Of a stretch of DNA of 64,000 nucleotides, positions 12,090 through 23,365 are shown piece after piece. Below the pieces are notes generated by a model. The model had not been told where the DNA came from. It saw nothing but the letters and a program-made list of their open reading frames with translations, and searched no databases. Made by a program: the position numbers and the translations under genes. The DNA comes from Diphasiastrum complanatum. Lineage: Eukaryota; Streptophyta; Lycopodiopsida; Lycopodiales; Lycopodiaceae. Every line of letters begins with the position of its first letter. The stretch's first letter is position 1. The stretch spans positions 1 through 64,000 of the forward strand of contig MU832016.1 in the NCBI GenBank assembly GCA_029204225.1. The letters run 5' to 3'.

Positions 12090-13950
12090 GCATCAGCAGC
12101 TTTCCAGTTTTGTTTTCTTACTCAGTAGGAAAGGCCCATCAGTTAAATTTCCAGCATTGAAATTGGGTTTATGCACAGAATTTCAAGCTGTGATTCTTAA
12201 CACTGCATACTCAGTGCTATGAATGCGTTTCTTGATTTGATATTACAATGCCATAAGTGCTGCTCTCATGAATGCTTCTATCTTTTTGCACTCAGTCAGT
12301 CTAGTTAACTTGTTAGAATTTCAATGCTCAATTTTCAGGTTAGGCTCAATGGTAAGCCCTGCCATAAGATGTTGACAAAACCTAAGTAGATACTGCAGCT
12401 TTGTATCATGTGCAGCTCTATTTCAGTATGTTAGATGAACAGCAGATGTGAAACACCTACATATGCTTCTTGAAATGAAACTGTGGAAGCTGATGTGATT
12501 CAATATATGTAAATTTCAAATCTTTTGTGATATGGTGATTATTTTTGCCTAGTTGCATCAACCTCATTACTAGATCAATCCCAGTTGAAGTGAATTTTGG
12601 TTTATAAGATCAGGGCCAAGCAAAGTTTAGTGCACTAACATTGGCTAATTAAAGACTAGATTTATGGAAGTTATTCCACTTTGTATGAATTTATTTTTAC
12701 TATCTTAAGAATTTTAGCCTGCATATCTTAGTACAGTGCACTCTCAAGTGTGTTGCACAATATTCACTCAAGTTGACTTCCAACTTTGGGGATGTAAATT
12801 GCATGTTCCTCATGCACTATAAACAGCTACATGTGTAATCAAACTCCAGTTATCTTACTGCAAATATCTGCACCATATATATCTGTTGGCCTCTCCCCAT
12901 TTACAACAAGACATGTTATTACCCTGATTTGGATAAGGATTTTAAATCTCGACAAAATCAGTCTTTTGGAGTCCCGACATTTTTGGTGATTTAAATCGAC
13001 TAAAACTTAGGAAATCTTGAAGGCAGCATGCTCTTCATGCATTTCCACCTGCTAAATATGAGGCTACCCTTGTTTCAAATATTTGCTCCATTGTGATTGT
13101 GATCATAAGATGGTTGACTTTTTTTGTAAGAACTCACATATTTACCTTTCTTGCCATCTACCATTTCAAACAAATCATCTTTGCCATGATTAAAGAGGGG
13201 CTTGGTCCCTACAATCCAAGTGTTTGGAGCTCCGACTAACAAGAAATGCTGATTAAGTGGTATGCAATACTTGATCTTTCTTAGGACCAAGGAACAAGAA
13301 TCACTAAACTTGCTCTCAGTTGCAACCATAGATGCATCATCTATTCTGGAATCTCGATTTGCAAATCGTTGTAAAAAAAAACAGCGATTCTTGCAAATCG
13401 TTAAAAAAAATACCAGACAATATGGGTATCAGTAGTGAGAAAACAGACTATTAAGATTACACTAGTTTCAAGTCCAATTTTAGTAATTGCAGGTCAAATT
13501 CCAGTATTTTCGAGTACATTTTGGGTTCAAAGTTTTTTTCTGAAAAGTAAATTTTTTTGTCAATTCTGTGTAGTGAATCTAGATTCTGAGAATTGAGATT
13601 TGAGAATTGCTGTAACCTCAGAAGTGATTTGTTGCAACCATCAAGAGCTCCAGTATTTGGACGACTTCAGAGAAGCAAATTATTTCTTAGCAACAAAGTT
13701 ACAACACGGTCACTTATCGGGAGTAACAAAAATTCAAACAATTTTTACTCTAGTTGTAAGAACTTGTTGAAATTTCATTGAAAAATCCAATTTGCCAATG
13801 TGAAAATATCTTGCTTTTGTGATTCTTTTGGCCATTTAATACTTGTATTATTCTTAGACTAGATTTTGACAGCAAGGCACATGGTTATTCCAATTGGGAT
13901 TCCTTGAAGCAAGATGTCCATTTATCCTTCCATTTTCATCCAACTATCTA
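12090..13950. other. PCNA 3' flank and intergenic sequence
   Basis: The 3' untranslated region and AT-rich intergenic DNA. A minus-strand ORF of 84 codons at 13075-13329 (with VGAPNTWIVGTKPLFNHG) has no family I recognise and may be a TE relic. Nothing else is supported. Confidence 0.45.
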
Positions 13951-13989
13951 GGAACTATAAAATTATTGAGAACCAAAGATTCTTGTGGA

Positions 13990-14500
13990 ACTTTATGATT
14001 TCTTACGTTGAAATGCTACATCTTATATTGGATGGCTATGGCCTGCACGGAAAAAAGATACAAGACAACTTATTGTAGCACAATGGAAGATTAGAGATGC
14101 CAAAGCAATTTCCACAATCACCCTGAACTCGAGAGACTCTCGTCTCTTATGTAACTTTTTGTAAGACTTTTTATGAAGCCTAGGAGATTCTCACCTGTCT
14201 ATATGAAACAGAAGATGTTTTAGCAAAGCTATTTATTAGAAAGAGATTCTTCTCATTCAACATATGCATCTATCAGTGATCACATTATTAATCTCAAAGC
14301 CTTAATGGATCAATTATCTCCAATCTCGGACAACGATGTAGTCATGACTTTACTTTCAAATCTTTCAGCATCTTATAAGAATTTTATCATGTTTATCAGT
14401 ACACAACGTGGTCTGACCCTCACTTCTATTCTCATTCAAGAGGAGATTAGAAGGAAGATGTCCAATTTGTCTTTGGCAAAAGCTAAAGTGACGCGTAAGG
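13990..14500 (+). pseudogene. Copia gag remnant
   Basis: Degenerate translation gives WKIRDAKAISTITL, followed after frame changes by LMDQLSPISDNDVVMTLLSN and LIQEEIRRK. These are typical of the Copia gag (UBN2/DUF4219-like) domain and resemble the gag at 39009-39603. The coding similarity stops close to 14500, where the minus-strand Gypsy integrase begins, so one element was inserted into or fused with the other. Confidence 0.7.
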
Positions 14501-15190
14501 ATGGAATCAAAAATTCCAATGGCATATCAGCCTCTTGGCCATATACCAACGCAAAAGGTATTTTCCAATTTGTGGCTCACTTTGGCATTGTACGATAGGC
14601 CCAAATAGCAAAGAATAACTTCGTTTCCTAGTCTGATCGATGGTTTCTACTATCTTGGTTAAGATTTTACAAATTGTTTGATTTGTAGACTCAGCTAGTC
14701 CATTGCATCTAGGATAGTACGAGGTACTCTTTCGGTGAGTAATGAAGTAATGAGTCAGTAAATTGTTGATTAGTTCATTAAGGAAGTGAGAACTTTGATC
14801 ACTAACAAGCGCTATTGGACAACCAAATCTAGTAATGATGTTTTCATAGAGGAAGCGTGCTACAGACTTTGCGTCGGCTTTGCGTGGTGCTCTAGCCTCT
14901 ATCCACTTTGTTGCATAATCGGTGGCAATTAAGATATCTCGTGATTGCGTGCCACATGTTGTTGGACTAATAGGTCCAACAAAATCAATACCCCGTTTGT
15001 GAAAGGCTTTGCTTTTAAGTATTGGAGTAAGGAGATTGTGATCAGCTTTTTTGGTATTCTTTGCGCATTGGCAAACGTTACAAACTTTTACATAAGCATA
15101 AATGTCTTTGAAAAGGGTTGGCCACCAAAATCCAGCCAAACGAATTGTCCTAGCAGTACCATCAGAGCCCCCAATACCCTCATGTGTCAA
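14500..15190 (-). pseudogene. Gypsy integrase
   Basis: The H2C2 zinc-binding part is visible as a leading H (THEGIGG) followed by VCNVCQCAK. The rve catalytic core follows: RGIDFVGPISP and TDYATKWIEA with the first two acidic positions, FGCPIALVSDQSSHF (second Asp), and a degraded NGLAESTNQT with the catalytic Glu. About 690 bases are open. The frame then decays through PIVQCQSEPQIG, and the LVYGxxAxxP motif is only readable in another frame. It would catalyse strand transfer of the retroelement DNA; here it is a pseudogene fused to Copia gag sequence at its end. Confidence 0.85.
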
Positions 15191-15202
15191 GGCAATAATC
15201 TG

Positions 15203-15830
15203 TCAGACTTCAGACTCATGGGCACAACGTCGTGTAATACCATCAATACCTAACTTATATACTTGTCCCGCAATAAGATGATATGGTAAAGATTTCATAA
15301 TAAGTTTGATTTTTTGCAGTTTGGTCAACTGAGGATCGATCTCCCTAGTGGCTAGATATCTAGTGATATCATCTACCCATAACGGAGTCGCATCTATATA
15401 AAATAGACACGCATCTGGCAACTCATCATTTATTGGCTCATCGGATGCTTCAGCATTAGGTAATCGTGAAAGATGATCAGTCAGAAAATGTTGTAATCCC
15501 TTTCGAATAATAACTCGAAAGTTGAATTCTAAAAGAATCAACAACCATCGTGCAATTCGTCCAGTTTTGCAAGGTTTTTTCAATAGGTAAAGAAGAGCAT
15601 GATGGTCAGACTCATCTTCGGGGCTATGAGCACGGGAGCTGCTACCCTCTCCTGCCCTCCTCCTATGCTCAAACAACTGGCCTAGCAAATAATGTCGAAT
15701 TTGTTGAACAACATAGACCATTGCTAGTGCTTCTCGATTTGTTGTGGAATAGTTAACCTTAGCTGGAACAAGCTGACGGCCCAGGAAACGGATTGGAAAA
15801 TCCTTTTCATATTCTTTGAATTGCGTTGAA
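15203..15830 (-). pseudogene. Gypsy RNase H and connection
   Basis: The reading KDFPIRFLGRQLVPAKVNYS (spanning frames) and then MVYVVQQIRHYLLGQ matches the Gypsy RNase H start. Next come SDHHALLYLLKKP with a degraded catalytic region and GLQHFLTDHLSRLPN (the usual NxxADALSRxP). The frame then continues into the pre-integrase spacer (RYLATREIDPQ). A SSSRAHSPEDE insertion disrupts the core. Confidence 0.8.
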
Positions 15831-16119
15831 AAGCACCAATAGCATACTTACTAGCGTCCGTATGCACATGGAATTCCTTAGTATAATTAGGCATGCGAAG
15901 AATGAGTGTGGTAACTAAAGCCTGTTTAAATCTTCAAAGGCTTTAATCTTGTCTTCTGTCCACCTTGGGTCGGTAACGATTTGATATACTAACCGTGCTT
16001 TATCGGCATAGTGTATTATAAAAAATTCGATAATAACTTGTGTGGCCTAGAAAGATGTAGATTTATTTCACTGTGCCGGGTAGGGACATTTCAAGAATGA
16101 CTCTGATCTTTTAAGGATT

Positions 16120-17034
16120 GGTCAAGAGAAACCCCTTTCATCTCTTTATAATTCCATGCAAACACATCTTTGTATTTGCGCGATAACTGTTCCAAGTCCC
16201 GTAATTGTGTTGGATTCAGGTGGGCTCCTACATGTACGATACGGTCGATGTCTTCATCATGATCCTTCAGATTAAGAGGTACGGTCTTTGCAGGTCCTTC
16301 AAAAGATGTGGATGACGATTGAGGCTCTCATTTTGGCTTAACCATGCTGATGATGACATCATCAGTGGTGTAATTCTTAAAATGTTGGGGAACATCATAA
16401 AGTGTATCATCAACTACCTCGTGTGGGATCTTGGGAATATCCTCTACAAATTTACTTGTAGATGATGAAGCATGACTAAGATTTTTCTGATTTTGAATCA
16501 AAGGTTTGATTGGTTGTTTCAGCTTTTCACGCATTTGGAATTGCTTATCAGTCAATCGTATGTCAACCCTTGATTTATTTGTTAGCTGTGGGATATTTGT
16601 GGATTGGTAATAGTAGGCATGCATGAATGTTTTGGTGTGTTTTTACGAACTAAGTCTTTGTCAATGGTGTTCAAGATTTTAACATTGTGTACATCCCATT
16701 GATACACTTTGAGTCTGGGTCGGTATACACAAGTGTGGAGTGGTTGTGGATGTTGCACACAAGCCAATGGTGATGGAGGCTTAATCTCTTTCGGTATTTG
16801 ATGCTTTCCTAAATGGTCGGGATCCAGCAAGTGAATTAGCTGGTCGTTAGATAACTCATGTTCTCTCCCAGTAAGAATTCCATCCTCATTGGTGGATATG
16901 TCCATAACAAAGACATCTTCAGACATCCACTCAATAGGGAGTGCATCTATCATGTACAAGGGCAAGATAAGAGTGTTGATATCTGTGGAGTGTATAGTAG
17001 TTTCAATTGGGCCTTCTTGGTGAACTTCTTGCAC
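16120..17034 (-). pseudogene. Gypsy protease-RT linker and RT N-terminus
   Basis: Two minus-strand frames (17034-16582 and 16624-16328) cover the spacer between protease and RT. Downstream, 16320-16120 gives KYKDVFAWNYKEMKGVSLDQ, which is the conserved lead-in to Gypsy RT (DVFAWxYxxM). The sequence then jumps to the RNase H connection, so the RT fingers and palm with the YxDD site are missing. The lead-in motif is common in Tat/Athila-like Gypsy elements, but clade assignment is uncertain. Confidence 0.7.
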
Positions 17035-17100
17035 ACAAAGAGTGGCATTGACACAATCGATGGTCGCTAATGCATGTTCCCAATTGATGATATTGGTACT

Positions 17101-17874
17101 CTACACGTAATGACCCTTTATGGTGGAATCGATACTATCAGGGTCATCATAGGTAGTTGAGAACCAATCATCTTCAATGGGTGCAAGCTTTATCTTTTCG
17201 GTGGCATTGACAGAGATTCTTCTATCTCTGTTGCTAAAAACAATTTTGTTTTTCTTCCAATCTTGAATCACTTTGGCCATTTCTAACCAAGGTGTTCCAA
17301 GAATGAATTGATAGGTGTGCAATTCATTAGGAAAATCTAGTACGACACACTCTATGGTAAAAATCAAACAAGTTATTTTGATGGGCAAATTGCTTATGTG
17401 ACTGGCATGTGTCATCATTCGTTGGTCAACCATACGTAATTTGTACTTAGGCTTTTCCAATGTGGATATTCCCCATGCCTTTGTTTAGGATAGGGCGATA
17501 ATGTTCATGCCAAAGCCACTATCAAGAATGGCTTGTATGGATGGATAAGATTTATAGTGCACTGGTAAAGTGATGTTGTTACCTTTAGCAACACCTATAT
17601 GAAGTAAGCTCATGTCAACAGTATGAACCACTTCAGCGTTTTCCGGTTGTCTTGACTCATCTGGTACATCAGGCTGCTGGGAGCTATGCAATATGGCATC
17701 CCGCAGGGGTTTGAAAAACTTGACGCTCATGTAGAAGGGCATGGTGATTTGAGCTTGTAAGAGATCAAAAAGAACCTCTATTCCTCGTGGTGGTTGCCCC
17801 CTGCGTAGGTAACTAGGTAGATGACGGAGTAGAAATTCTAGCTTCAGCTCTATCAAACTCATCTTGGAACTCAT
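17101..17874 (-). pseudogene. Gypsy aspartic protease
   Basis: The first frame (17874-17485) ends in SIQAILDSGFGMNIIALS, with the catalytic DSG. The second frame (17460-17101) carries HTYQFILGTPWLEMAKVIQD, the ILGxPWL segment that closes the fold. A stop and frame break separate the two halves. The protease would process the gag-pol polyprotein. Confidence 0.8.
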
Positions 17875-18115
17875 GGCATTGCCTTTGAGCTTCTATAGGG
17901 TCAAGGTAAGATTGTGGAATCATGGAAGTATTAGCAGGAGGGTGTGGATGTGATGGGTCCTTGTTCTCATCTAAGGCCCGATGTTGCGCAAGTGTGACAG
18001 CATGCAACGACTCTTCCGATACCCTACGTGCTGGAATAGTCTTTTTGGTTTGGTTAGGGCAATTTTTATAGCAATGCTTCTTGATACAATCAGCACATTC
18101 AGCTACAAAGTCATA

Positions 18116-18427
18116 TCAAAGTCGACATTCACTCTGAAAGTGAGTGGTTTCTCTACAGACAAAACATCTCTTTTGAACTGCTGAAGGAAAAATAGTTGAA
18201 CCATTTTGATCAAGTTCAGTAGGTGATTCCGCTGGATGATATTGCTCATTAGGAGAGGACATAGATGCCTCATCTATGTATGTGACAAGATGACCATTTT
18301 TATAAGTAGTGTCATAGGCTGGTGTGTCATAGGAGGTATTTTGCACTACATGGGCCTGAACTGGAAGTCGGTTCTGTTGGGTTGGCCTGTTGGGTGGAGC
18401 AGATCCTCTTGGAGCTGGAAGTGCCAA
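18116..18427 (-). pseudogene. Gypsy gag nucleocapsid (zinc knuckle)
   Basis: The open frame starts in a Pro/Gln-rich segment and ends CFVCRETTHFQSECRL, a CCHC knuckle (CX2CX4HX4C) that binds RNA in the capsid. It lies between gag and protease in the right order. Confidence 0.75.
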
Positions 18428-18778
18428 GCGTTGTTGTTGTGGAGGTAGTTGTTATCTAGGTAATTCCTAGACTTGGACTGGTGTCATATAACGTGGGTCA
18501 TATGGTGCTTTTGGGTGTGCACATGGGACATATTGCTGAGCTGGATGTGGTATGGGTGGTCGTATCACACAGTATACAGTGCTATGGTTCGTAAGCATGG
18601 TGTAAAGGGCACTCATTACCGGTATGTGGACCACGACATTGTGGGCACTAGGTGTCTTCCCGCCGATGGATAGTGTTACCAGATGGCAATTGCCCTGGCA
18701 ACTGACTTTGGAAAGATTTCAAAGCTTGCTGAAACTCTTTGTTGAGTTTCTCCACTTGTTGTTGATGTTGTTGATTCA

Positions 18779-19559
18779 TCAACTCAAACTGATATTTTCA
18801 GACCTGGTCGGAATCTCAAGGCTCACTTGCACGGTCATCAGGGAATACACAATGAGCTTTTTTTTCTTTCTGGTCCTCATCATCAGAACTTTCATCTTCT
18901 TCACAAAAATGGCGTCGGACATAGCAGACTTAAGAGTAAAATACTCTTCGCTAGGTTTAAGCTCTTTCCGGATGCGTATGAGAAGACCAACGATAAACCA
19001 TATGATCAACATTTTATCAGTTGGTTGTTCTTGGACTTGACTTCTGAGATGCTTAAAGTGCTCAATATAGTCACGTACGCGTTCATCTTTTTTTATTTTT
19101 ATATTACTAAGGTGTACATATGGGCTTTCTGTGAGTCGGAAATGTTGGAAGCGTTTAAGAAAAGACTCTTTCAACTCTGACCAGTCTTGTCGATCGTCAC
19201 GATTGAGGACCACTCTCGTGCTTTATCTACCAGGTCATCGAAAAAAGTTGGACTTTTGCATTGTCAGTATATTCTCCATACACTTCACATGCATTCTCAA
19301 AGACTTGTAAAAATCTATGAGTGTCCACATTACCGTCGAACTTTGGTGATTCTACTCGGGGTGTTCGTTTATCGGATCGGTTAGTATGATGAGCATTGTG
19401 AACAGGTTGATCATCAAAATTTTCAGACTGATTGGGTCTCCACCTGGATGGTCTAGGATCTTGATTTACCTGAGATCTAAGGTGATAGGATTTGTTCTTA
19501 TCATTTGGATGATTGGGCGGTGTAAACTCATTCATAAGTTCTTCTGGTAAGTTGGCCAT
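18779..19559 (-). pseudogene. Gypsy gag capsid region
   Basis: The first frame (19559-19227) starts MANLPEELMNEFTPPNH and reaches SPKFDGNVDTHRFLQVFENA, the usual gag opening (PxFDGxxDxxxFL). The second frame (19213-18779) has DWSELKESFLKRFQH and RVRDYIEHFKHLRSQV, a Retrotrans_gag domain. A frameshift separates them at about 19220. The ATG at 19559 is the likely original start. Confidence 0.8.
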
Positions 19560-19589
19560 TAGAACTGATGAGATTCAACTCAAATGTAA

Positions 19590-20930
19590 TGCAACTGGTA
19601 AAAATGCGACAAAAAATGCGACATATTTTTTTTTGCAACAAAGAATGCTACAAAAATTTGGGACAATATGCAAAAACATGCGAAAAGTGCTAGAAAAATA
19701 TGCAAAAAAATGCGGCCCAAATTTTTTATATTGTGAAATATGCGAAAAATACGACAAAAGTTTTTTATGTTGTGAATAAAAAGCGACACAAAAAAATACG
19801 AAAAATACTAACAAAATGCGATACAGAATACTTACAAAATGTGACACAGAATACTAATAAAAAAATTTCTGATTTTTTTTTTACAAAAGTTTTTTTAACG
19901 ACAAAACTTTAGCGAAAAAAATGACGAAACTTTGCGAATATAGCGATTTTTTTTTTGATTTTTTGGCGAAACAAGCGACAAATAAATTTGAGACAAAAAC
20001 GCCAGAAAATTTTTGCAAGAAAAGAGACGATAGTGCTAAAATAAATTTTCGACACAAAATACTAAATTTTGTTGAGACAACGATTGTTGATTTTGCGGAA
20101 AAGCTACATCAAGCGAATAACGCGAATAATGCAAAACAAAATTGTTAGAAAATTTTGCGAACAAATTTTTTTTTCGAAAAACCTCAGAAAATTTGCGAAA
20201 AGCGTCAGAAAATTTTGCGAAAAAAGTGACGAAATTTTTTTTGGGACACAAATTTGTTTGCGACAAAAAAAAACTACGAAAAAAGCCACAATCTTTTTTT
20301 CGGTGCGAAAAATGCGTCAATAGTGCTAATTTTTTTTTTGTTGAAAAGCCACAAAAATTTTGCGAAAATCTACGAAAAACTACAAAGAAAGTGAAAACAT
20401 CACGAAAAATTACACGACAAAACCACGAAAAACGCAACAAATACAAAATATTTCACGACAAAAACATGAAAACTTGAGACAAAAATTTGAAAATAGTGAC
20501 TCCAATTTTTTTTTTGCGACAAAAAAACGACCAGTTGTAGTGTCCAATTTTTTTTTTTAAATGACTGAAAATTCACAAAAAATGCGACGAAAAATTCACG
20601 ACAATTTTTTTAAAAATGATGAAAAATTTGCAAAAAATGCGACGAAAAAATTCGCAGAAAAAAACGACGAAAAATTCACAAAAAATACGACAAAAAAATT
20701 CGCGACAATTTTTTACTGTCCAAAAAGTGACACTTTTTTTTTTTTCTTTTTTTTGCAAATCGTCAGAGAAAATCTTTTTGTGTAGTTCGTTGGATGGAAT
20801 TCTCGGACCTAATTTTTTGGAAAAAGTTCAAGGGAATAGACTCGAAAAAATTTGAAAAATCCCGAAAATTCTGAAAATAACGAAAAACTTCGAAAATCTC
20901 GAAAAAGTCGAAAATTCTAGACCAATCTAT
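19590..20930. repeat. CpG-studded A/T-tract low-complexity region
   Basis: About 1.3 kb is built almost entirely of A-tracts and T-tracts separated by short CpG-bearing motifs such as AAAATGCGAC, TTTGCGAAAA, ATTCGCGACAA and CGAAAATT. The motifs repeat irregularly rather than in register. Several ORFs cross it but show only Lys/Asn/Phe-rich composition. It lies directly upstream of the Gypsy gag on the minus strand, so it may be that element's leader or LTR. Similar GCATTTTTCGCATT motifs appear in the Copia LTRs near 830 and 5145. Confidence 0.6.
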
Positions 20931-21160
20931 AATTCATATGAGGTTATTGTGTCACAAGTCATTGCCACAATGTACTAATGTAACTTGCAAGAGATGTTTC
21001 TTACCGAGGTTGGAATACTTGTTGATGCTTTTCAAAAAAATGATTTTATGAGAGATAAGCTTTGTCGTATCATCAATAAATTGCTTTCTTCATAATCGTT
21101 CCTCGGTTTGTCGTACACGTCACCACATGATATTGATGTTCTTCTGGTAGGTAGCTAGCT

Positions 21161-21195
21161 ATCCCTTTCGGGGAGCTAATTGCCCCCGAAGGGAT
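21161..21195. repeat. Short inverted repeat
   Basis: ATCCCTTTCGGGG and CCCCCGAAGGGAT flank a 9-base spacer. They pair over most of 13 bases with one slipped base. It is GC-rich against an AT-rich background and lies 27 bases before the CT microsatellite. Confidence 0.6.
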
Positions 21196-21218
21196 TCACT
21201 AATTGCGGGTCGGTTGGT

Positions 21219-21324
<106 letters not shown>

Positions 21325-21424
21325 GGATGCTCCTTTGTTCAGTTTCACCCTACTGCATAAAACAGAAAACGTGGACAGATACTGCTTGGAAAAAGGTAGT
21401 GCAAACAACAACTTGTTTGTATTA

Positions 21425-22803
21425 TAGGTCATGAACAAAAGCCTTGGAAGATAAGCCACTCAAGGAAGTATACGATGACATCAAACATAATGTGGCACAC
21501 TTGAGAGTGTTTGGATGCAATGTTTGTGCACTTGTACCAGATGAAAGAAGACAAAAGCTAGATACAAAATCAATCAAGTGCATATTTTTTAGATAATTCA
21601 TTAAGAAAATGGCATATAAACTCTATGATCCACAATTTGAAAGGGTGATAACAAGGATAGATGTGATTTCTTACAAGAATGATGATGTGGAGAAGCAACA
21701 AGGATGAATTAGATTTCGGCAAGAAATCACTTGTTGGTGATAATAATTAATCACAATTGAGGGATAAAAAGCTAGACTTTAAAAGAGGAGGAAGTCTAAT
21801 ATGAATCTCCACTGAAACCAAGATAACCTATGTTTTACTTTAGCACCTTTGGTGATGGAAATGCATCATAAACAAGGAAAATCAAGGCAAGATGAGTCCT
21901 AAGGGAAAAAAAGAATTACAAATATGAGTTCAAATGTGAATATGCATTGATGGCTTCCATCTTCAGCAATTATGAGACACAGTCATATAAGAAAGCATCC
22001 CAAAGAGCATAATGGAGAGAAGCCTTATGCAAGATGATTTCACTTCCATAATGAAAAATGGAATTTGAGAGTTAAAAGCTGAGAAAGAGAAAAAAAAAGT
22101 AATTAGTACAAACTGAATATACAAAAGCAAATGGTAGCATCAACAATGGCAAGGCAAAACTAGTGAAAAAGTGATACATACAAAAAGAAGTGATTGATTA
22201 TGAAGAAAGTTTTGCTCCCCATAGTGATATGATCAATCATAGCACTTGTCATGCATTATTGATGGAACCTATAGGGAATGGATAAAAAACCAATGTCTTG
22301 AAAAGTTATTTGGATAAGGAAGTACATATCTCTCAGCCCAAAGGATTTGAAGTCAAAGACGATTAATCTCATGCATGCATATTAAAAGAAATGTTCTATG
22401 GAGTAAAACAAGCTCCTCAAACTTTGTATTCCGAGACTACGAGTACCTATTTAAAGAGAACTTCATAAGAGATAAGGCCTATCCAAATCTATAAGTTGTT
22501 GACCCTAAAGATAAACTGATTATCTTGATATTAAATGTTGATGATCTAATTCTAATTGGAAGCAATTGTAGTTTGCTTGACAAAGTCAAAATAAGTCTAC
22601 TACATGAATTTGAAATGAAAGACTTAGGTCTATTACACTATTGCTTGGGCATATAAGTATGGAGATAGGAAACAAGTACATTTACAAGCTACTTGAAAGC
22701 CACTAGTATGCTTAATTGGGAACCTATTGTGACTCAAATGGAAACAAATTTGAAGATTTTATCATCAGGGATAGAATGAAAGACAATGACACACTTTAGA
22801 GAC
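21425..22803 (+). pseudogene. Copia integrase and RT relic
   Basis: Near 21440-21710 the translation HLRVFGCNVCALVPDE, then KSIKCIFF and later YKLYDPQFERVITRIDVIS, is the end of a Copia integrase and its spacer. Near 22370-22790 a degraded RT follows: VLWSKTSSSNF, DKLIILILNVDDLILIG (the YVDD motif as NVDD), EFEMKDLGLLHYCLGI, and PIVTQMETNLKILSS. Stops occur in every segment, and 21720-22250 between them is not recognisable. The similarity ends at about 22803, where the palindrome-rich region begins. Confidence 0.75.
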
Positions 22804-22839
22804 ACAACTACACATACGTGTGTTTTGCCACGTGACACT

Positions 22840-23330
22840 GCCATGCGAATCCGATACTTAACCGGAATATTGATATTTTTCTTATGCGTGGCACTGCCAC
22901 AAGTGGCACGTCCACGCCAAAACTTTTTCGAGGACCCTGCCTGTGAAATCCAAACTGGAGGTGGGGTCTGGCAAAAAAATTTTAATTCTGCGTGACAGTG
23001 CCACGCAAATTTTTTAAACTCAAAACTTAAAATATGAGCGCCAAAATATGTTGGCGTGGCACAACCACGCGTGGCAGTGTCACGTATGGTTGTTATTTAA
23101 CCAATTGTCATCTGACATGATTCTTTTGGGATTTGCCACGCGTGGCAAATCTCAGAGAAAATTCCAGAGCAATGGATTTTTTTATTGCCACGCGTGGCAA
23201 AATTTGTCAAAAAATTTGCCACGTGTGGCAAAATTTGCCATGCGTGGCAATATCAAAACACAAAACTTTAAGAAATTTTGCTTTGGAAATTTGCCACGCG
23301 TGGCAGTGCCATGCATGGCAAAATTAGTTT
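22840..23330. repeat. Cluster of GCCACGCGTGGC palindromes
   Basis: Perfect GCCACGCGTGGC occurs at 23135-23146, 23187-23198 and 23293-23304. One-base or few-base variants lie at 23064-23075, 23218-23229 (GCCACGTGTGGC), 23237-23248 (GCCATGCGTGGC) and 23308-23319 (GCCATGCATGGC). Half sites occur from 22840. Another perfect copy is at 31936-31947. Spacing is irregular. Dense short palindromes near element ends are known as subterminal protein-binding repeats in CACTA transposons, and a CACTA transposase lies between the two locations. No CACTA terminal repeat with a 3-bp TSD was found by eye. Confidence 0.65.
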
Positions 23331-23365
23331 GTTGCAATATTTTTTTTTTTAACTATTATGAATAA

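Larger units (their letters stand above)
14495..19560 (-). mobile_element. Degenerate Ty3/Gypsy element
   Basis: Read on the minus strand, the order is gag (19559-18779), zinc knuckle (18200-18116), aspartic protease (17874-17101), linker and RT N-terminus (17034-16120), RNase H (about 15830-15280) and integrase (15190-14500). This is the canonical Gypsy order. The RT palm is deleted. No LTR or PBS could be placed; 19590-20930 may be leader or LTR sequence. Each domain carries frameshifts or stops, so the element cannot move itself. Confidence 0.85.

Noticed and set aside
13075-13329. 84-codon minus ORF as a gene
   Set aside because: No recognisable family, no context, in AT-rich intergenic DNA; kept only as a note.
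23135-23319. CRISPR-like array of short palindromes
   Set aside because: Spacing is irregular, units are only 12 bases, and the window is clearly eukaryotic.
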